NCBI GenBank assembly: GCA_035524335.1 | Contig: DATKPE010000051.1 | Location: 1 to 31,907 of the forward strand | Origin: DATKPE01 sp035524335 | Lineage (GTDB): Bacteria; Bacteroidota; Ignavibacteria; UBA10030; SZUA-254 | Reading direction: 5' to 3' | DNA length: 31,907 nt | Shown here: positions 15,117 through 22,333 of the stretch, in pieces | How positions within the stretch are numbered: the first letter of the stretch is position 1 | Layout of the letters: each line of letters begins with the position of its first letter | Made by a program: the position numbers and the translations under genes | Notes under the pieces: generated by a model | Told to the model about the DNA's origin: nothing | Database searches by the model: none | Seen by the model: the letters and a program-made list of their open reading frames with translations, nothing else

Positions 15117-16160
15117 TCACGGGACCCAGTCGCAGATGAAGATATTCGTCTCATAGGGTCGTGTGGCGTTCCGGTTGGAGGCAAAGACAAGTTTTTTTCC
15201 GTCGGGACTGAACATCGGGAACCCGTCGAAAGTCGGATTCGTCGTGATGCGCCGGAGATTGGTCCCGTCCAGGTTCATCAGGTAGAGATCAAAATTCATC
15301 GGGACGGCGGAGGTATCCTCCATATTGGAGGAAAAGATCACCTGGCGGCCGTCCGGGTGGAAAAACGGCGCGAAATTCGTTCCTTTATTGAATGTCAGTT
15401 GTTTCTTGTTCGAACCGTCGACATCCATCACCCAGATCTGAAGACTGAACGGGCGTATTTTTCCCTCCGCGAGGAGTTCCTTGTACTCCGCCAGTTCCTG
15501 CGGGCCGGTCGGATGATAGGCCCGGTAGACGATTTTTTTCCCGTCAGGGGAGAAAAAAGGGCCCCCGTCGTAGCCCGTCTCGTGGGTCAGCTGGCGGACG
15601 TCGCTCCCGTCCAGCTTCATGGTGTAGATATCCAGATCTCCGTTCCGAACAGAGGTGAAGGCGATCAGATCTCCCTTTGGCGAAACAACCGCTTCCGCGT
15701 CGTACCCCGGCGAGGTGGTGAGGCGTCCGGTCAGATGGCCCATCGTATCGGCAGTGAAGATGTCATACCCGCGGAACAACTGCCAGACATACCCTTTCGA
15801 ACGGTCGGGCGGAGGCGGACACGCCGGATCCGCCAGATGGGTCGAGGAGTACAGAATATGCCCGCCGTCGGGGAGAAAAAAGGAACAGGTCGTCCGCCCC
15901 TTTCCCGTCGACAGGAGGCGGATATGCCGGCCGGCAAGATCCATCATGAAAATCTGGTCGCAGGGAAACGAATCGCGCTGTGACTGAAACACGAGACGCT
16001 GTCCGTCGGGTGAGAAATATGCCTCGGCATTCTGTCCTCCGAAGCTGAGCTGGCAAATATTCTGCAGATGATCTTCCCCGGGGTAGATGAGAGGGTGCTG
16101 GGCGAAGGTGAGGGTTCCCGCACCGCACCAGAAAAGAACGGCAATCAGACGAAGAAGCAT
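15117..16160 (-). CDS. Exported TolB-like PD40 beta-propeller protein
   Basis: This 347-residue protein has a signal peptide (about 1-20, cleavage after FA before QH). It contains six PD40-type blades with the F-SPDG-(K/Q)-hydrophobic-S pattern, for example FSPDGQRLVFQS, VSPKGDLIAFTS and MFSPDGKKLVFAS. Between blades it carries DIYTMKLDG and DLYLMNLDG strands. Six such repeats form a closed propeller as in TolB, but there is no TolB N-terminal domain. Such proteins are periplasmic scaffolds or surface-associated binding modules. It sits between an exported peroxiredoxin (32-nt gap) and an M28 peptidase. Confidence 0.88.
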   Translation of the reverse strand: MLLRLIAVLFWCGAGTLTFAQHPLIYPGEDHLQNICQLSFGGQNAEAYFSPDGQRLVFQSQRDSFPCDQIFMMDLAGRHIRLLSTGKGRTTCSFFLPDGGHILYSSTHLADPACPPPPDRSKGYVWQLFRGYDIFTADTMGHLTGRLTTSPGYDAEAVVSPKGDLIAFTSVRNGDLDIYTMKLDGSDVRQLTHETGYDGGPFFSPDGKKIVYRAYHPTGPQELAEYKELLAEGKIRPFSLQIWVMDVDGSNKKQLTFNKGTNFAPFFHPDGRQVIFSSNMEDTSAVPMNFDLYLMNLDGTNLRRITTNPTFDGFPMFSPDGKKLVFASNRNATRPYETNIFICDWVP

Positions 16161-16192
16161 GATGATGTAGGAACGAAGTGATCGGATGTGCG

Positions 16193-16732
16193 TTACTGGA
16201 TTTTATGGATTGCCTCGGCGAGCTTGAGGAACGACGACTGATCCCGGGTCTTGTATTCGAGATCGATATAGGCGATTTTGCCCCGGGTGTCGATGACATA
16301 GACGGTACGCCGGTTGAATCCGTTCTCCCCGTAGCTTCCGTACTGTTTCGCGACTGCATGGAGATGGTCGGAAAGAAGGGGAAAGGGGAGTGAATGATAC
16401 TTCGCCCATTCGTGATGAGAATACTCGTAATCGCCGCTGATCCCGAGGACGAGGGCGTTCAGTTTGGCCAGGTCGCCAAAATTGTCTCTCATCGTGCACA
16501 TCTCTTTCGTGCAGCCCCCGCTCCAATCGGCAGGATAAAAGGCGAGCACGATGATCTTTTTTCCGATCACCCCGGTGAGCGTGTACGGCCCGTCCCCGAC
16601 CGAATCCTTTGTCGCGAAGGGAAGTGAAAAATCGGGCGGGCTGTCGCCGACGGAAAGCGGTTTGCCCGGCTGGGAATAGACCGTTTGACTCAGAAGGCCG
16701 AAAATCAACGCAAAGAACAGGTTTTTACACAT
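16193..16732 (-). CDS. Exported peroxiredoxin, AhpC/TSA (Bcp-like)
   Basis: This 179-residue thiol peroxidase has a signal peptide (FFALIFGLLSQTVYS, cleavage near residue 20). The active site ADWSGGCTKEMC holds the peroxidatic Cys and, five residues later, a probable resolving Cys, as in Bcp/PrxQ-type enzymes. The periplasmic location is unusual for Bcp. The ATG at 16732 is chosen since it gives a clean signal peptide, whereas an upstream ATG at 16783 would lie within the predicted promoter and bury it. It is the first gene of the Prx-PD40-M28 operon. Confidence 0.9.
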   Translation of the reverse strand: MCKNLFFALIFGLLSQTVYSQPGKPLSVGDSPPDFSLPFATKDSVGDGPYTLTGVIGKKIIVLAFYPADWSGGCTKEMCTMRDNFGDLAKLNALVLGISGDYEYSHHEWAKYHSLPFPLLSDHLHAVAKQYGSYGENGFNRRTVYVIDTRGKIAYIDLEYKTRDQSSFLKLAEAIHKIQ

Positions 16733-16781
16733 AAATTGTCCTTCATCGAAGGTGATGCGATGTGGAACAAGAATGGAGGAC

Positions 16782-16810
16782 AATATAAGAAGAGTTCCCT
16801 ATAAATAAAA
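16782..16810 (-). promoter_or_regulatory. Candidate promoter of the peroxiredoxin operon
   Basis: On the minus strand TATATT (16787-16782) lies about 50 bp before the ATG at 16732. The hexamer 17 bp upstream is TTTTAT (16810-16805), a poor -35 in an AT-rich patch. Confidence 0.4.
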
Positions 16811-17043
16811 ATTACGGATTCCATCGTTTGTCGGCTGGCGGTGGAACATCAGCGGTAATTTTCGTACATTATGCCGTTGACTATCACGCTGAAGACACCC
16901 GCCGGTCCAGGGAAGCCATGCCGTCGGGAAAATGTCCGTTCCTCGACAGATGATGATACCCGGCCACGGGGATCCGATCCCCGTCGATTCCGCCGGTCAT
17001 CCAGAATACGTATTCCGATGCTATCCAGAAAGGAGCCTGCTGA
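16811..17043 (+). promoter_or_regulatory. ilvE upstream region with TACATT, two inverted repeats and a Shine-Dalgarno
   Basis: This stretch completes a 311-bp region without a credible gene (16733-17043). TACATT at 16865-16870 could be a -10, but no good -35 sits 17 bp before it. Downstream are a 9-bp inverted repeat with a 1-nt centre (16966-16984) and a 12-bp palindrome GAATACGTATTC (17004-17015). AAAGGAG ends about 9 nt before the ilvE ATG. An 81-codon open frame starting at 16871 looks non-coding. Control by these repeats is possible but untested. Confidence 0.4.
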
Positions 17044-17994
17044 ATGCCATTGCCGAAATATGCATTTTATAAGGGTCACGTCATGCCATATCAGGATGCC
17101 AGGGTCGGCGTCCTGACGCATGCGATGAATTACGGTACCGCGATTTTCGACGGAATCCGCGGATACTGGAATAAACAGGAGGAACAGCTCTTTGTCTTCC
17201 GGCTTCACGACCATTTTCGCCGGTTCCTCGATTCCGCCAAACTGATGTGCATGGAGCTTCCCCTGACCCATGAGGAATTGTGCAGGGGAACCCTCGATCT
17301 GCTCCGGACGGAACAGTTCTCCTGCGACTGCTACATCAGACCGCTGGCGTTCTACAGCGACGAAATCATCGGGGTTCGCCTGCACGACCTGAAACCCGAA
17401 GTCTCGATCGTCGCCCTCCCCTTCGGCCGCTACGTCGAGAAAGAGGAGGGCGCCCACGCCACAATTTCTTCGTGGCGCCGGGTGGACGATAATATGATCC
17501 CGCCGCGGGGTAAAATCGCAGGCGCGTATGTGAACTCCGCCTTCATCAAAACCGACGCCCAGCGCTCCGGCTTCGATGAAGCGATCGTCCTCAACGAAGA
17601 CGGCCACGTCAGCGAGGGATCGGCCGAAAATCTATTCATGGTCCGGCAGGGGAAAGTGATCACGACACGGACCACCGACAATATCCTCGAAGGGATCACC
17701 CGGAGAACCGTGTCGACGCTGATCCGCGATGAATTCCACCTCGAGGTCGTTGAACGGTCGATCGACCGGAGCGAGCTCTATATGGCGGACGAAATATTCT
17801 TCTGCGGCACCGGCGTCCAGATTACCGCGGTCACCCGGATCGATCACCGCTCCATCGGAACAGGGAAGATGGGGCCGGTCACCAACCAGGTCCGCGACAT
17901 GTATTTTGACGTGGTGCGCGGCATGAATCCGAAGTACCGGCATCTCTGCACCGGCGTCTATACGAACGAGTTCGCGAGCACGGCGCACAGGTAG
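17044..17994 (+). CDS. ilvE: Branched-chain amino acid aminotransferase
   Basis: This 316-residue fold-type IV PLP aminotransferase transfers the amino group between glutamate and the keto acids of Val, Leu and Ile. Motifs are HAMNYGTAIFDGIRGY near the start, KIAGAYVNSAFIKTDA with the PLP lysine, DEAIVLNEDGHVSEGSAENLF, and EIFFCGTGVQITAV. Length is typical of IlvE. A clear AAAGGAG precedes the start. A small zinc-ribbon gene follows after 12 nt. D-amino-acid or 4-amino-4-deoxychorismate lyase relatives are excluded by the longer length and the IlvE-like GIRGY motif, with fair certainty. Confidence 0.94.
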   Translation: MPLPKYAFYKGHVMPYQDARVGVLTHAMNYGTAIFDGIRGYWNKQEEQLFVFRLHDHFRRFLDSAKLMCMELPLTHEELCRGTLDLLRTEQFSCDCYIRPLAFYSDEIIGVRLHDLKPEVSIVALPFGRYVEKEEGAHATISSWRRVDDNMIPPRGKIAGAYVNSAFIKTDAQRSGFDEAIVLNEDGHVSEGSAENLFMVRQGKVITTRTTDNILEGITRRTVSTLIRDEFHLEVVERSIDRSELYMADEIFFCGTGVQITAVTRIDHRSIGTGKMGPVTNQVRDMYFDVVRGMNPKYRHLCTGVYTNEFASTAHR

Positions 17995-18006
17995 AGGAGA
18001 ACGGCC

Positions 18007-18222
18007 ATGACGATGACCCCCACGTGTCCGAAGTGCGGCGGATCTGACTTTGCCGTATCCGACAGCGGATTGAGGAACGGCGAACGGAAGGTCGCCATTG
18101 TCCATTGCGACTCCTGCGGTTCGGCTATCGGCCTGCTGGAGGTCGCAAGACAGGATCCCCTGCCAGCTCCCCGGAAAAAAGGGGAACCGGTCCCGGACAA
18201 CTCTTACCAGATCGAACTCTGA
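18007..18222 (+). CDS. Small zinc-ribbon protein
   Basis: This 71-residue protein has a four-cysteine zinc ribbon (CPKCGG near residue 7 and CDSCGS near residue 35) and a disordered tail with PAPRKKGEPVPDN. GAGGAG sits just upstream of the ATG, so translation is likely. The first cysteine pair to second spacing (about 24 residues) matches rubredoxin-like or ribosomal-type ribbons, but no specific function is recognisable. It is co-directional with ilvE (12-nt gap) and followed by a terminator-like hairpin. Confidence 0.72.
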   Translation: MTMTPTCPKCGGSDFAVSDSGLRNGERKVAIVHCDSCGSAIGLLEVARQDPLPAPRKKGEPVPDNSYQIEL

Positions 18223-18245
18223 TCGGAAACGCACGCAATTCTGCC

Positions 18246-18284
18246 GAAGCGGCGGGGTTCTGCTCCGCCGCTTCTGTTTCTGTG
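18246..18284 (+). terminator. Hairpin ending the ilvE-zinc ribbon unit
   Basis: A perfect 10-bp stem, GAAGCGGCGG (18246-18255) with CCGCCGCTTC (18265-18274), has a 9-nt loop. It is followed by TGTTTCTGTG, a moderately T-rich tail. Confidence 0.7.
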
Positions 18285-18313
18285 AAGCCATCGCCTGCCG
18301 ACCGGCAGACGAT

Positions 18314-18342
18314 TTGGAAAAAACGGACGATTTCGTTATTTG
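18314..18342 (+). promoter_or_regulatory. Promoter of msrA, apparently leaderless
   Basis: TTGGAA (18314-18319) and TATTTG (18337-18342) have a 17-bp spacer. The ATG at 18349 lies 6 bp beyond the -10, the same geometry as at 8436-8471, and there is no Shine-Dalgarno. Confidence 0.5.
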
Positions 18343-18348
18343 ACATGT

Positions 18349-19011
18349 ATGCTGACACGACACAGTCTTCGTCTTCTGCTCCCTTTTATCCTGCTGTTTC
18401 TCGTCGCGTGCGGCCGGAACACCGGCCAGACCCGGCAGGACAGCCCGGTCTCATCATCATCGCATGCCATGAATCTCGATACCGCAACTTTCGGGGAAGG
18501 ATGCTTCTGGTGCTCGGAAGCCATCTTCCAGCAGGTCCGCGGGGTTGATTCCGTCGTTTCCGGTTTTGCCGGCGGAACCGTCCCCAATCCGTCCTATGAG
18601 GAAGTCTGCACCGGATCCACCGGACATGCCGAAGCGTCACAGATTGTCTTCGATCCGTCGGTGGTTTCGTATTCGGATCTTCTTGAAATATTCTGGAAGA
18701 CCCACGATCCCACCACGCTGAACCGGCAGGGAAACGACGTGGGAACACAGTACCGGTCGGTGATTTTCTTCCACACCCCGGAGCAGAAACGGATCGCCGA
18801 GGAGCTGAAACGCCGCCTCGATTCCGCGAAGGTCTTCGACGGACCGATCGTGACCGAAATCGTTCCCTATACCAATTTTTACAAGGCGGAGGATTATCAT
18901 CAGAATTACTATAACGAGCACGGAAACCAGCCCTACTGCCGGCTGGTCATCCAGCCGAAGCTCGAAAAATTCCTGAAGGCATTCCACGGGAAACTCAAGC
19001 CGGAACGGTAG
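18349..19011 (+). CDS. msrA: Peptide methionine sulfoxide reductase A, lipoprotein form
   Basis: This 220-residue enzyme reduces methionine-S-sulfoxide in proteins. It has a lipoprotein signal (LLFLVAC, acylated Cys21), so it is tethered in the envelope rather than cytosolic. The active site is GEGCFWC with catalytic Cys52 and a second Cys55, followed by the GY/GFAGG-like motif GFAGGTVPNPSYEEVCTGSTGHAE. Further conserved elements are HDPTTLNRQGNDVGTQYRS and the C-terminal YHQNYY. A TTG nine nt upstream is possible but the ATG at 18349 is preferred. The export of both MsrA and a peroxiredoxin points to envelope oxidative-stress defence. Confidence 0.94.
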   Translation: MLTRHSLRLLLPFILLFLVACGRNTGQTRQDSPVSSSSHAMNLDTATFGEGCFWCSEAIFQQVRGVDSVVSGFAGGTVPNPSYEEVCTGSTGHAEASQIVFDPSVVSYSDLLEIFWKTHDPTTLNRQGNDVGTQYRSVIFFHTPEQKRIAEELKRRLDSAKVFDGPIVTEIVPYTNFYKAEDYHQNYYNEHGNQPYCRLVIQPKLEKFLKAFHGKLKPER

Positions 19012-19032
19012 ATCTCCCAGGAAGGTTCCGCC

Positions 19033-19749
19033 ATGAAGCGACAGCGTCGTTCCGTCACCCTGACCTGGTTCGGTCATTCGGCGTTCAGTATCCGCACCCC
19101 TCACGACAGATCGATTCTCATCGATCCGTGGCTCTCCAATCCATCCGCCCCCGCGGGAATCGCCGGTACAATTGCCGCCGATCTCATCCTCCTCACCCAC
19201 GCGCACGGTGACCACCTCGGTGATGCCGTTGCCATCGCCAAACGCACCGGCGCCCCGGTGATTGCCATCTATGAGCTCGCCCTGTATCTCGGGCAAAAAG
19301 GCCTGACCACGGTTCAGATGAACAAGGGGGCGACGTTAACGCGCGACGGCGTCAGCATCACGATGACCGATGCACGACACAGTTCCGTCATTGAGGAAAA
19401 CGGTGTGATGCTTCCTGCGGGAGAGGCGGCCGGCTTCATCATCGCCGTGGAAAACGGCCCGACGGTATACCACGCGGGGGACACGACGGTGTTCTCGGAT
19501 ATGGCGCTGATCGGAAAGCTCTACCGGCCCGGAGTTGTTCTGCTTCCGGTGGGAGACCTTTTTACGATGGGACCCGCTGAGGCCGCGCTCGCCTGCACGT
19601 TGCTCAAACCGAAGACCATCATCGGCATGCACTACGGCACGTTTCCCGCCCTCACCGGGACGCCGGCCGGCCTGAAGAAATGCCTTCCGCCGGCACTGCG
19701 GAACAGGGTGCTGGAGTTGAAGCCCGGAGAACCGGTTCAGCTCCGGTAG
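19033..19749 (+). CDS. UPF0173-family metal-dependent hydrolase (metallo-beta-lactamase fold)
   Basis: This 238-residue protein has the metal motif THAHGDHLGD (His56, His58, Asp60, His61), YHAGDT and the C-terminal MHYGTFPALTG, which define the UPF0173/YtkL-type lactamase-like family. Substrate is unknown. AGGAAGG lies upstream of the ATG. It follows msrA by 21 nt and converges with the permease-HEAT gene with only 15 nt between stops. Normal family length (about 230). Confidence 0.93.
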   Translation: MKRQRRSVTLTWFGHSAFSIRTPHDRSILIDPWLSNPSAPAGIAGTIAADLILLTHAHGDHLGDAVAIAKRTGAPVIAIYELALYLGQKGLTTVQMNKGATLTRDGVSITMTDARHSSVIEENGVMLPAGEAAGFIIAVENGPTVYHAGDTTVFSDMALIGKLYRPGVVLLPVGDLFTMGPAEAALACTLLKPKTIIGMHYGTFPALTGTPAGLKKCLPPALRNRVLELKPGEPVQLR

Positions 19750-19764
19750 ATCGAAGGAGCAGGC

Positions 19765-21267
19765 TCAGTTGCCCAGGCCGAATTGACCCCGCGACTGATC
19801 CCACCGCGCCTGACCGCGGTGGCGCTCCCACCATTCCTTCACTTTCTTCCCGTCCGATTGCGAAAACTCATAGGCGAGGTGATGCCGGAGCGATGTATAG
19901 GCGTCGTTGGCGAACACTCCACCGGTATCGAGGAGATCCGCCAGACGCGGAATCGCGTCTCCGTCGCCGAGCGAGAGGGCTGCGTCGAAGAATTCGACCT
20001 GGAGTTCGGGGTCCGTTTCCCGGAGACCCTGGTTGAAAATGGCGCCCGCACTTGCCGGGCCGCCGATCTTCCTGAGCGCATCGAGTGCGCTTTTCCTCAC
20101 GTCGTCGACAGGATCGGCAAGCGTCCGGGCCACATCGCCGGCCGCAGTCTGATCTCCGAGTGAACCGACGAGCTGGAGGGCGCTCTGGCGCACCTCTGCA
20201 TCGCTGTCCCGGAGCGCCGCGATCACCCGCGGGAACCAGTTGTTCTTGGACGAGGTGAAATCGCGCAGATCGGCGAGCGCGGCCGACCGTTCGGTGCTCA
20301 TCGGACTGTCGAGCCGTTTGAGCGTATGCTGGAGGGGATCCTCATCCGCCTTCCGGAAATACCAGACGCCTCCGATGAAGAGAAGGATGACACAACCTGC
20401 GACCGCCAGATCGCGGATGCCGATCAGGAGCCGCTCGCTGTGGCGGAGATGGTAGATGATCCCGCTTAAAAAGAGGCCGGCCGCCAGAATGACGACGATG
20501 GCTGGACTGGTCGGGAGTCCCGTCGAATAGGAGAGCTTGACCCCGATGAAACTGATGATGGAGCCGGCAATCCACCCGATGGCGAGGCGGACGCCGAGCT
20601 TGTCCGAAAGGAGCATGGCGCCGACCGAGGGGATGACGAGATAGCTGAAGACGAGAAAGACCCCGGCGATCGCGACGGAGCTGGTGATGACGAAACCGAA
20701 CGACATGTAGAAGAGAAAATCCCAGAGGCGGACATTTATCCCGGAGGCCTCCGCCTGCACGATGTCGAACGATATGGCCATGAATTTCTTCCGGAATGCG
20801 AAATGGAACAGGCCGACCAGCAGGTAGATGACTGCCGTCTTGATGACGGTCGCCGGCTGGACCCAGAGCAGTTCCCCCTTGATGATGTGGTCGAGTTCCT
20901 GCGGCCCGAGGGCGCTCTTGGAGAGGACCAGGATCGTGGAGGCGAAGGTGACGGCATAGACGATGCCGATGATCGCCTCGTGCGGAATCTTTTCCCCCCG
21001 CATGCGCGTGATCGAAAAGACAAACGCCCCGAAAATGGTGAAGGCGAGCGAGTAGAGATAGAGCGCCGTCGTATCGGTCCCGACCTCGTAGCCGAGGAGG
21101 ACGCCGATCACGGTGCCCAGCGCGGCGATCTGGGCGAGCGCCAGGTCGACGAAAATGACCTTGCGGGCGATGACGTGGACGCCGAGATAGACATGGATGC
21201 CGGTGAGCACAAGACAGGCCAGGAGCGGCCAGATCATCGTGGGAGGGAGATAGAGCAGTTCCGTCAT
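19765..21267 (-). CDS. ABC-3 family (ZnuB/TroC-type) metal permease fused to HEAT repeats
   Basis: Of the 500 residues, about 1-265 are a complete ABC-3 permease with several transmembrane helices and the conserved ARKVIFVDLALAQIAALG and LVFSYLVIPSVGAM segments. An additional helix lies near 285-307. Residues about 318-455 form three to four HEAT-like repeats (for example DSDAEVRQSALQLVGSLGD and DPVDDVRKSALDALRKIGG), then a charged tail. Ordinary ZnuB proteins are about 260-290 residues, so the fusion nearly doubles the length. The permease would transport Zn or Mn delivered by the binding protein encoded 12 nt upstream. The cognate ATPase gene is not in this window. The HEAT region's side of the membrane cannot be decided from the sequence. 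Confidence 0.92.
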   Translation of the reverse strand: MTELLYLPPTMIWPLLACLVLTGIHVYLGVHVIARKVIFVDLALAQIAALGTVIGVLLGYEVGTDTTALYLYSLAFTIFGAFVFSITRMRGEKIPHEAIIGIVYAVTFASTILVLSKSALGPQELDHIIKGELLWVQPATVIKTAVIYLLVGLFHFAFRKKFMAISFDIVQAEASGINVRLWDFLFYMSFGFVITSSVAIAGVFLVFSYLVIPSVGAMLLSDKLGVRLAIGWIAGSIISFIGVKLSYSTGLPTSPAIVVILAAGLFLSGIIYHLRHSERLLIGIRDLAVAGCVILLFIGGVWYFRKADEDPLQHTLKRLDSPMSTERSAALADLRDFTSSKNNWFPRVIAALRDSDAEVRQSALQLVGSLGDQTAAGDVARTLADPVDDVRKSALDALRKIGGPASAGAIFNQGLRETDPELQVEFFDAALSLGDGDAIPRLADLLDTGGVFANDAYTSLRHHLAYEFSQSDGKKVKEWWERHRGQARWDQSRGQFGLGN

Positions 21268-21279
21268 GAATGATCCATT

Positions 21280-22311
21280 TCAGCGGGAAGCGGTGATGAT
21301 CTGATCCAGGAGTTTGGTGATCAGCTGTTCATAGGTGCGGACGTCGTCGGCGGATCCGACGTCGATATAGGTGAGAATCACGTTCGCGCCGGTCCGCGAT
21401 GCGATATAGTCGGCCGCTTCGCGTGAATAAAAATTGTCGTTGAGAATGATCCTGATATGATCCCTCTTCATCAGCTCCACGATCTCGTCGCGGTGCTGGG
21501 GAGGGGGCGGGATGCCCGGTTTTTCCTCCAGCTCGCCGGCGAGCTGGAGTCCGAACCGGTCGGCGAAGTAAATATAGGTCTTGTGATAGGTGATGACTTT
21601 CATGCCGCGGATCTGCTCCGCTTTTTTCAACCAGCCGCCCAGTTTGTCGGTCAGATGCTTCGACGCCAGCCACTGGTCCAGTTCGTTGTTCTTTGCCTTG
21701 CGGGTGAGGATATCGCCCGCCGATTTTCCGACCGCCCGGAGCAGTTGCTCGCCGAACATTTCACGGTCGAGCCGGTTCCTGAGCTCCTCCAGCCGCGCCG
21801 TGTAATAGGCCCCGTTGTCCGGATCGATCTGCTTCAGCTTCTCGGCGATGTTTCCCGCGATGATTTTCACATTGAACGGGTCGAGCCAGATGTGCGGGTT
21901 TCCCTGGGGATGGATATCGCCCCAGGAGCGGGAGACCTCGGTGGGAAGCTCCTTGACCGGCGTATTGATCGTGGCGGTCAGGTGCCCGGGACTGCCGACC
22001 TGAATTCCGGGATTCCCCGAGGCGTCGATGACATTCTTGGACCAGAGGTCGAGGGAGAGTCCGTTTTCGATGAACAGATCTGCGTCCCGCGCCAACTGGT
22101 TCATCCGCGGTGTCGGTGTGACATAATGCGGATCCTGCTTCGGATTCGCCAGCGCTGTCACCTCGGCGTGATCCCCGGCGATTTCCTCGGTGATGGCCCG
22201 AAGATAATTGAGCGTCGTGACGATCCTGAGCTTCTTCCCCTGACTGCCGGCCGGAAGAGCGACGAGGAGCGACATCACGACGAGAAAGAGGGAACGGGCA
22301 ATGTTCTGCAT
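21280..22311 (-). CDS. Zinc/manganese ABC transporter substrate-binding protein (ZnuA/TroA type)
   Basis: This 343-residue cluster A-I binding protein has a signal peptide (about 1-23). Likely metal ligands are His62 in DPHYVTPTP, His140 in GNPHIWLDP, His243 in TYHKTYIYF and Asp292 or nearby in LNDNFYSREA. The His-rich loop common in ZnuA is absent, so Mn or Zn are both possible. The start at 22311 is chosen because AAAGGA lies about 7 nt upstream and the upstream open frame lacks a signal peptide. It lies between the porin-like gene and the permease-HEAT gene, in one operon. Confidence 0.92.
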   Translation of the reverse strand: MQNIARSLFLVVMSLLVALPAGSQGKKLRIVTTLNYLRAITEEIAGDHAEVTALANPKQDPHYVTPTPRMNQLARDADLFIENGLSLDLWSKNVIDASGNPGIQVGSPGHLTATINTPVKELPTEVSRSWGDIHPQGNPHIWLDPFNVKIIAGNIAEKLKQIDPDNGAYYTARLEELRNRLDREMFGEQLLRAVGKSAGDILTRKAKNNELDQWLASKHLTDKLGGWLKKAEQIRGMKVITYHKTYIYFADRFGLQLAGELEEKPGIPPPPQHRDEIVELMKRDHIRIILNDNFYSREAADYIASRTGANVILTYIDVGSADDVRTYEQLITKLLDQIITASR

Positions 22312-22333
22312 GGTTCTGTCCTTTGGAAAAATA

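Noticed and set aside
15043..15120. GTG start of the M28 peptidase overlapping the upstream stop
   Set aside because: It would add 26 residues before the lipoprotein signal and bury it; kept only as an alternative in the annotation.
16871..17116. 81-codon ORF beginning right after TACATT upstream of ilvE, considered as an attenuator leader peptide
   Set aside because: It overlaps ilvE in another frame, is not enriched in Ile/Leu/Val codons and its start would sit at the -10 itself.
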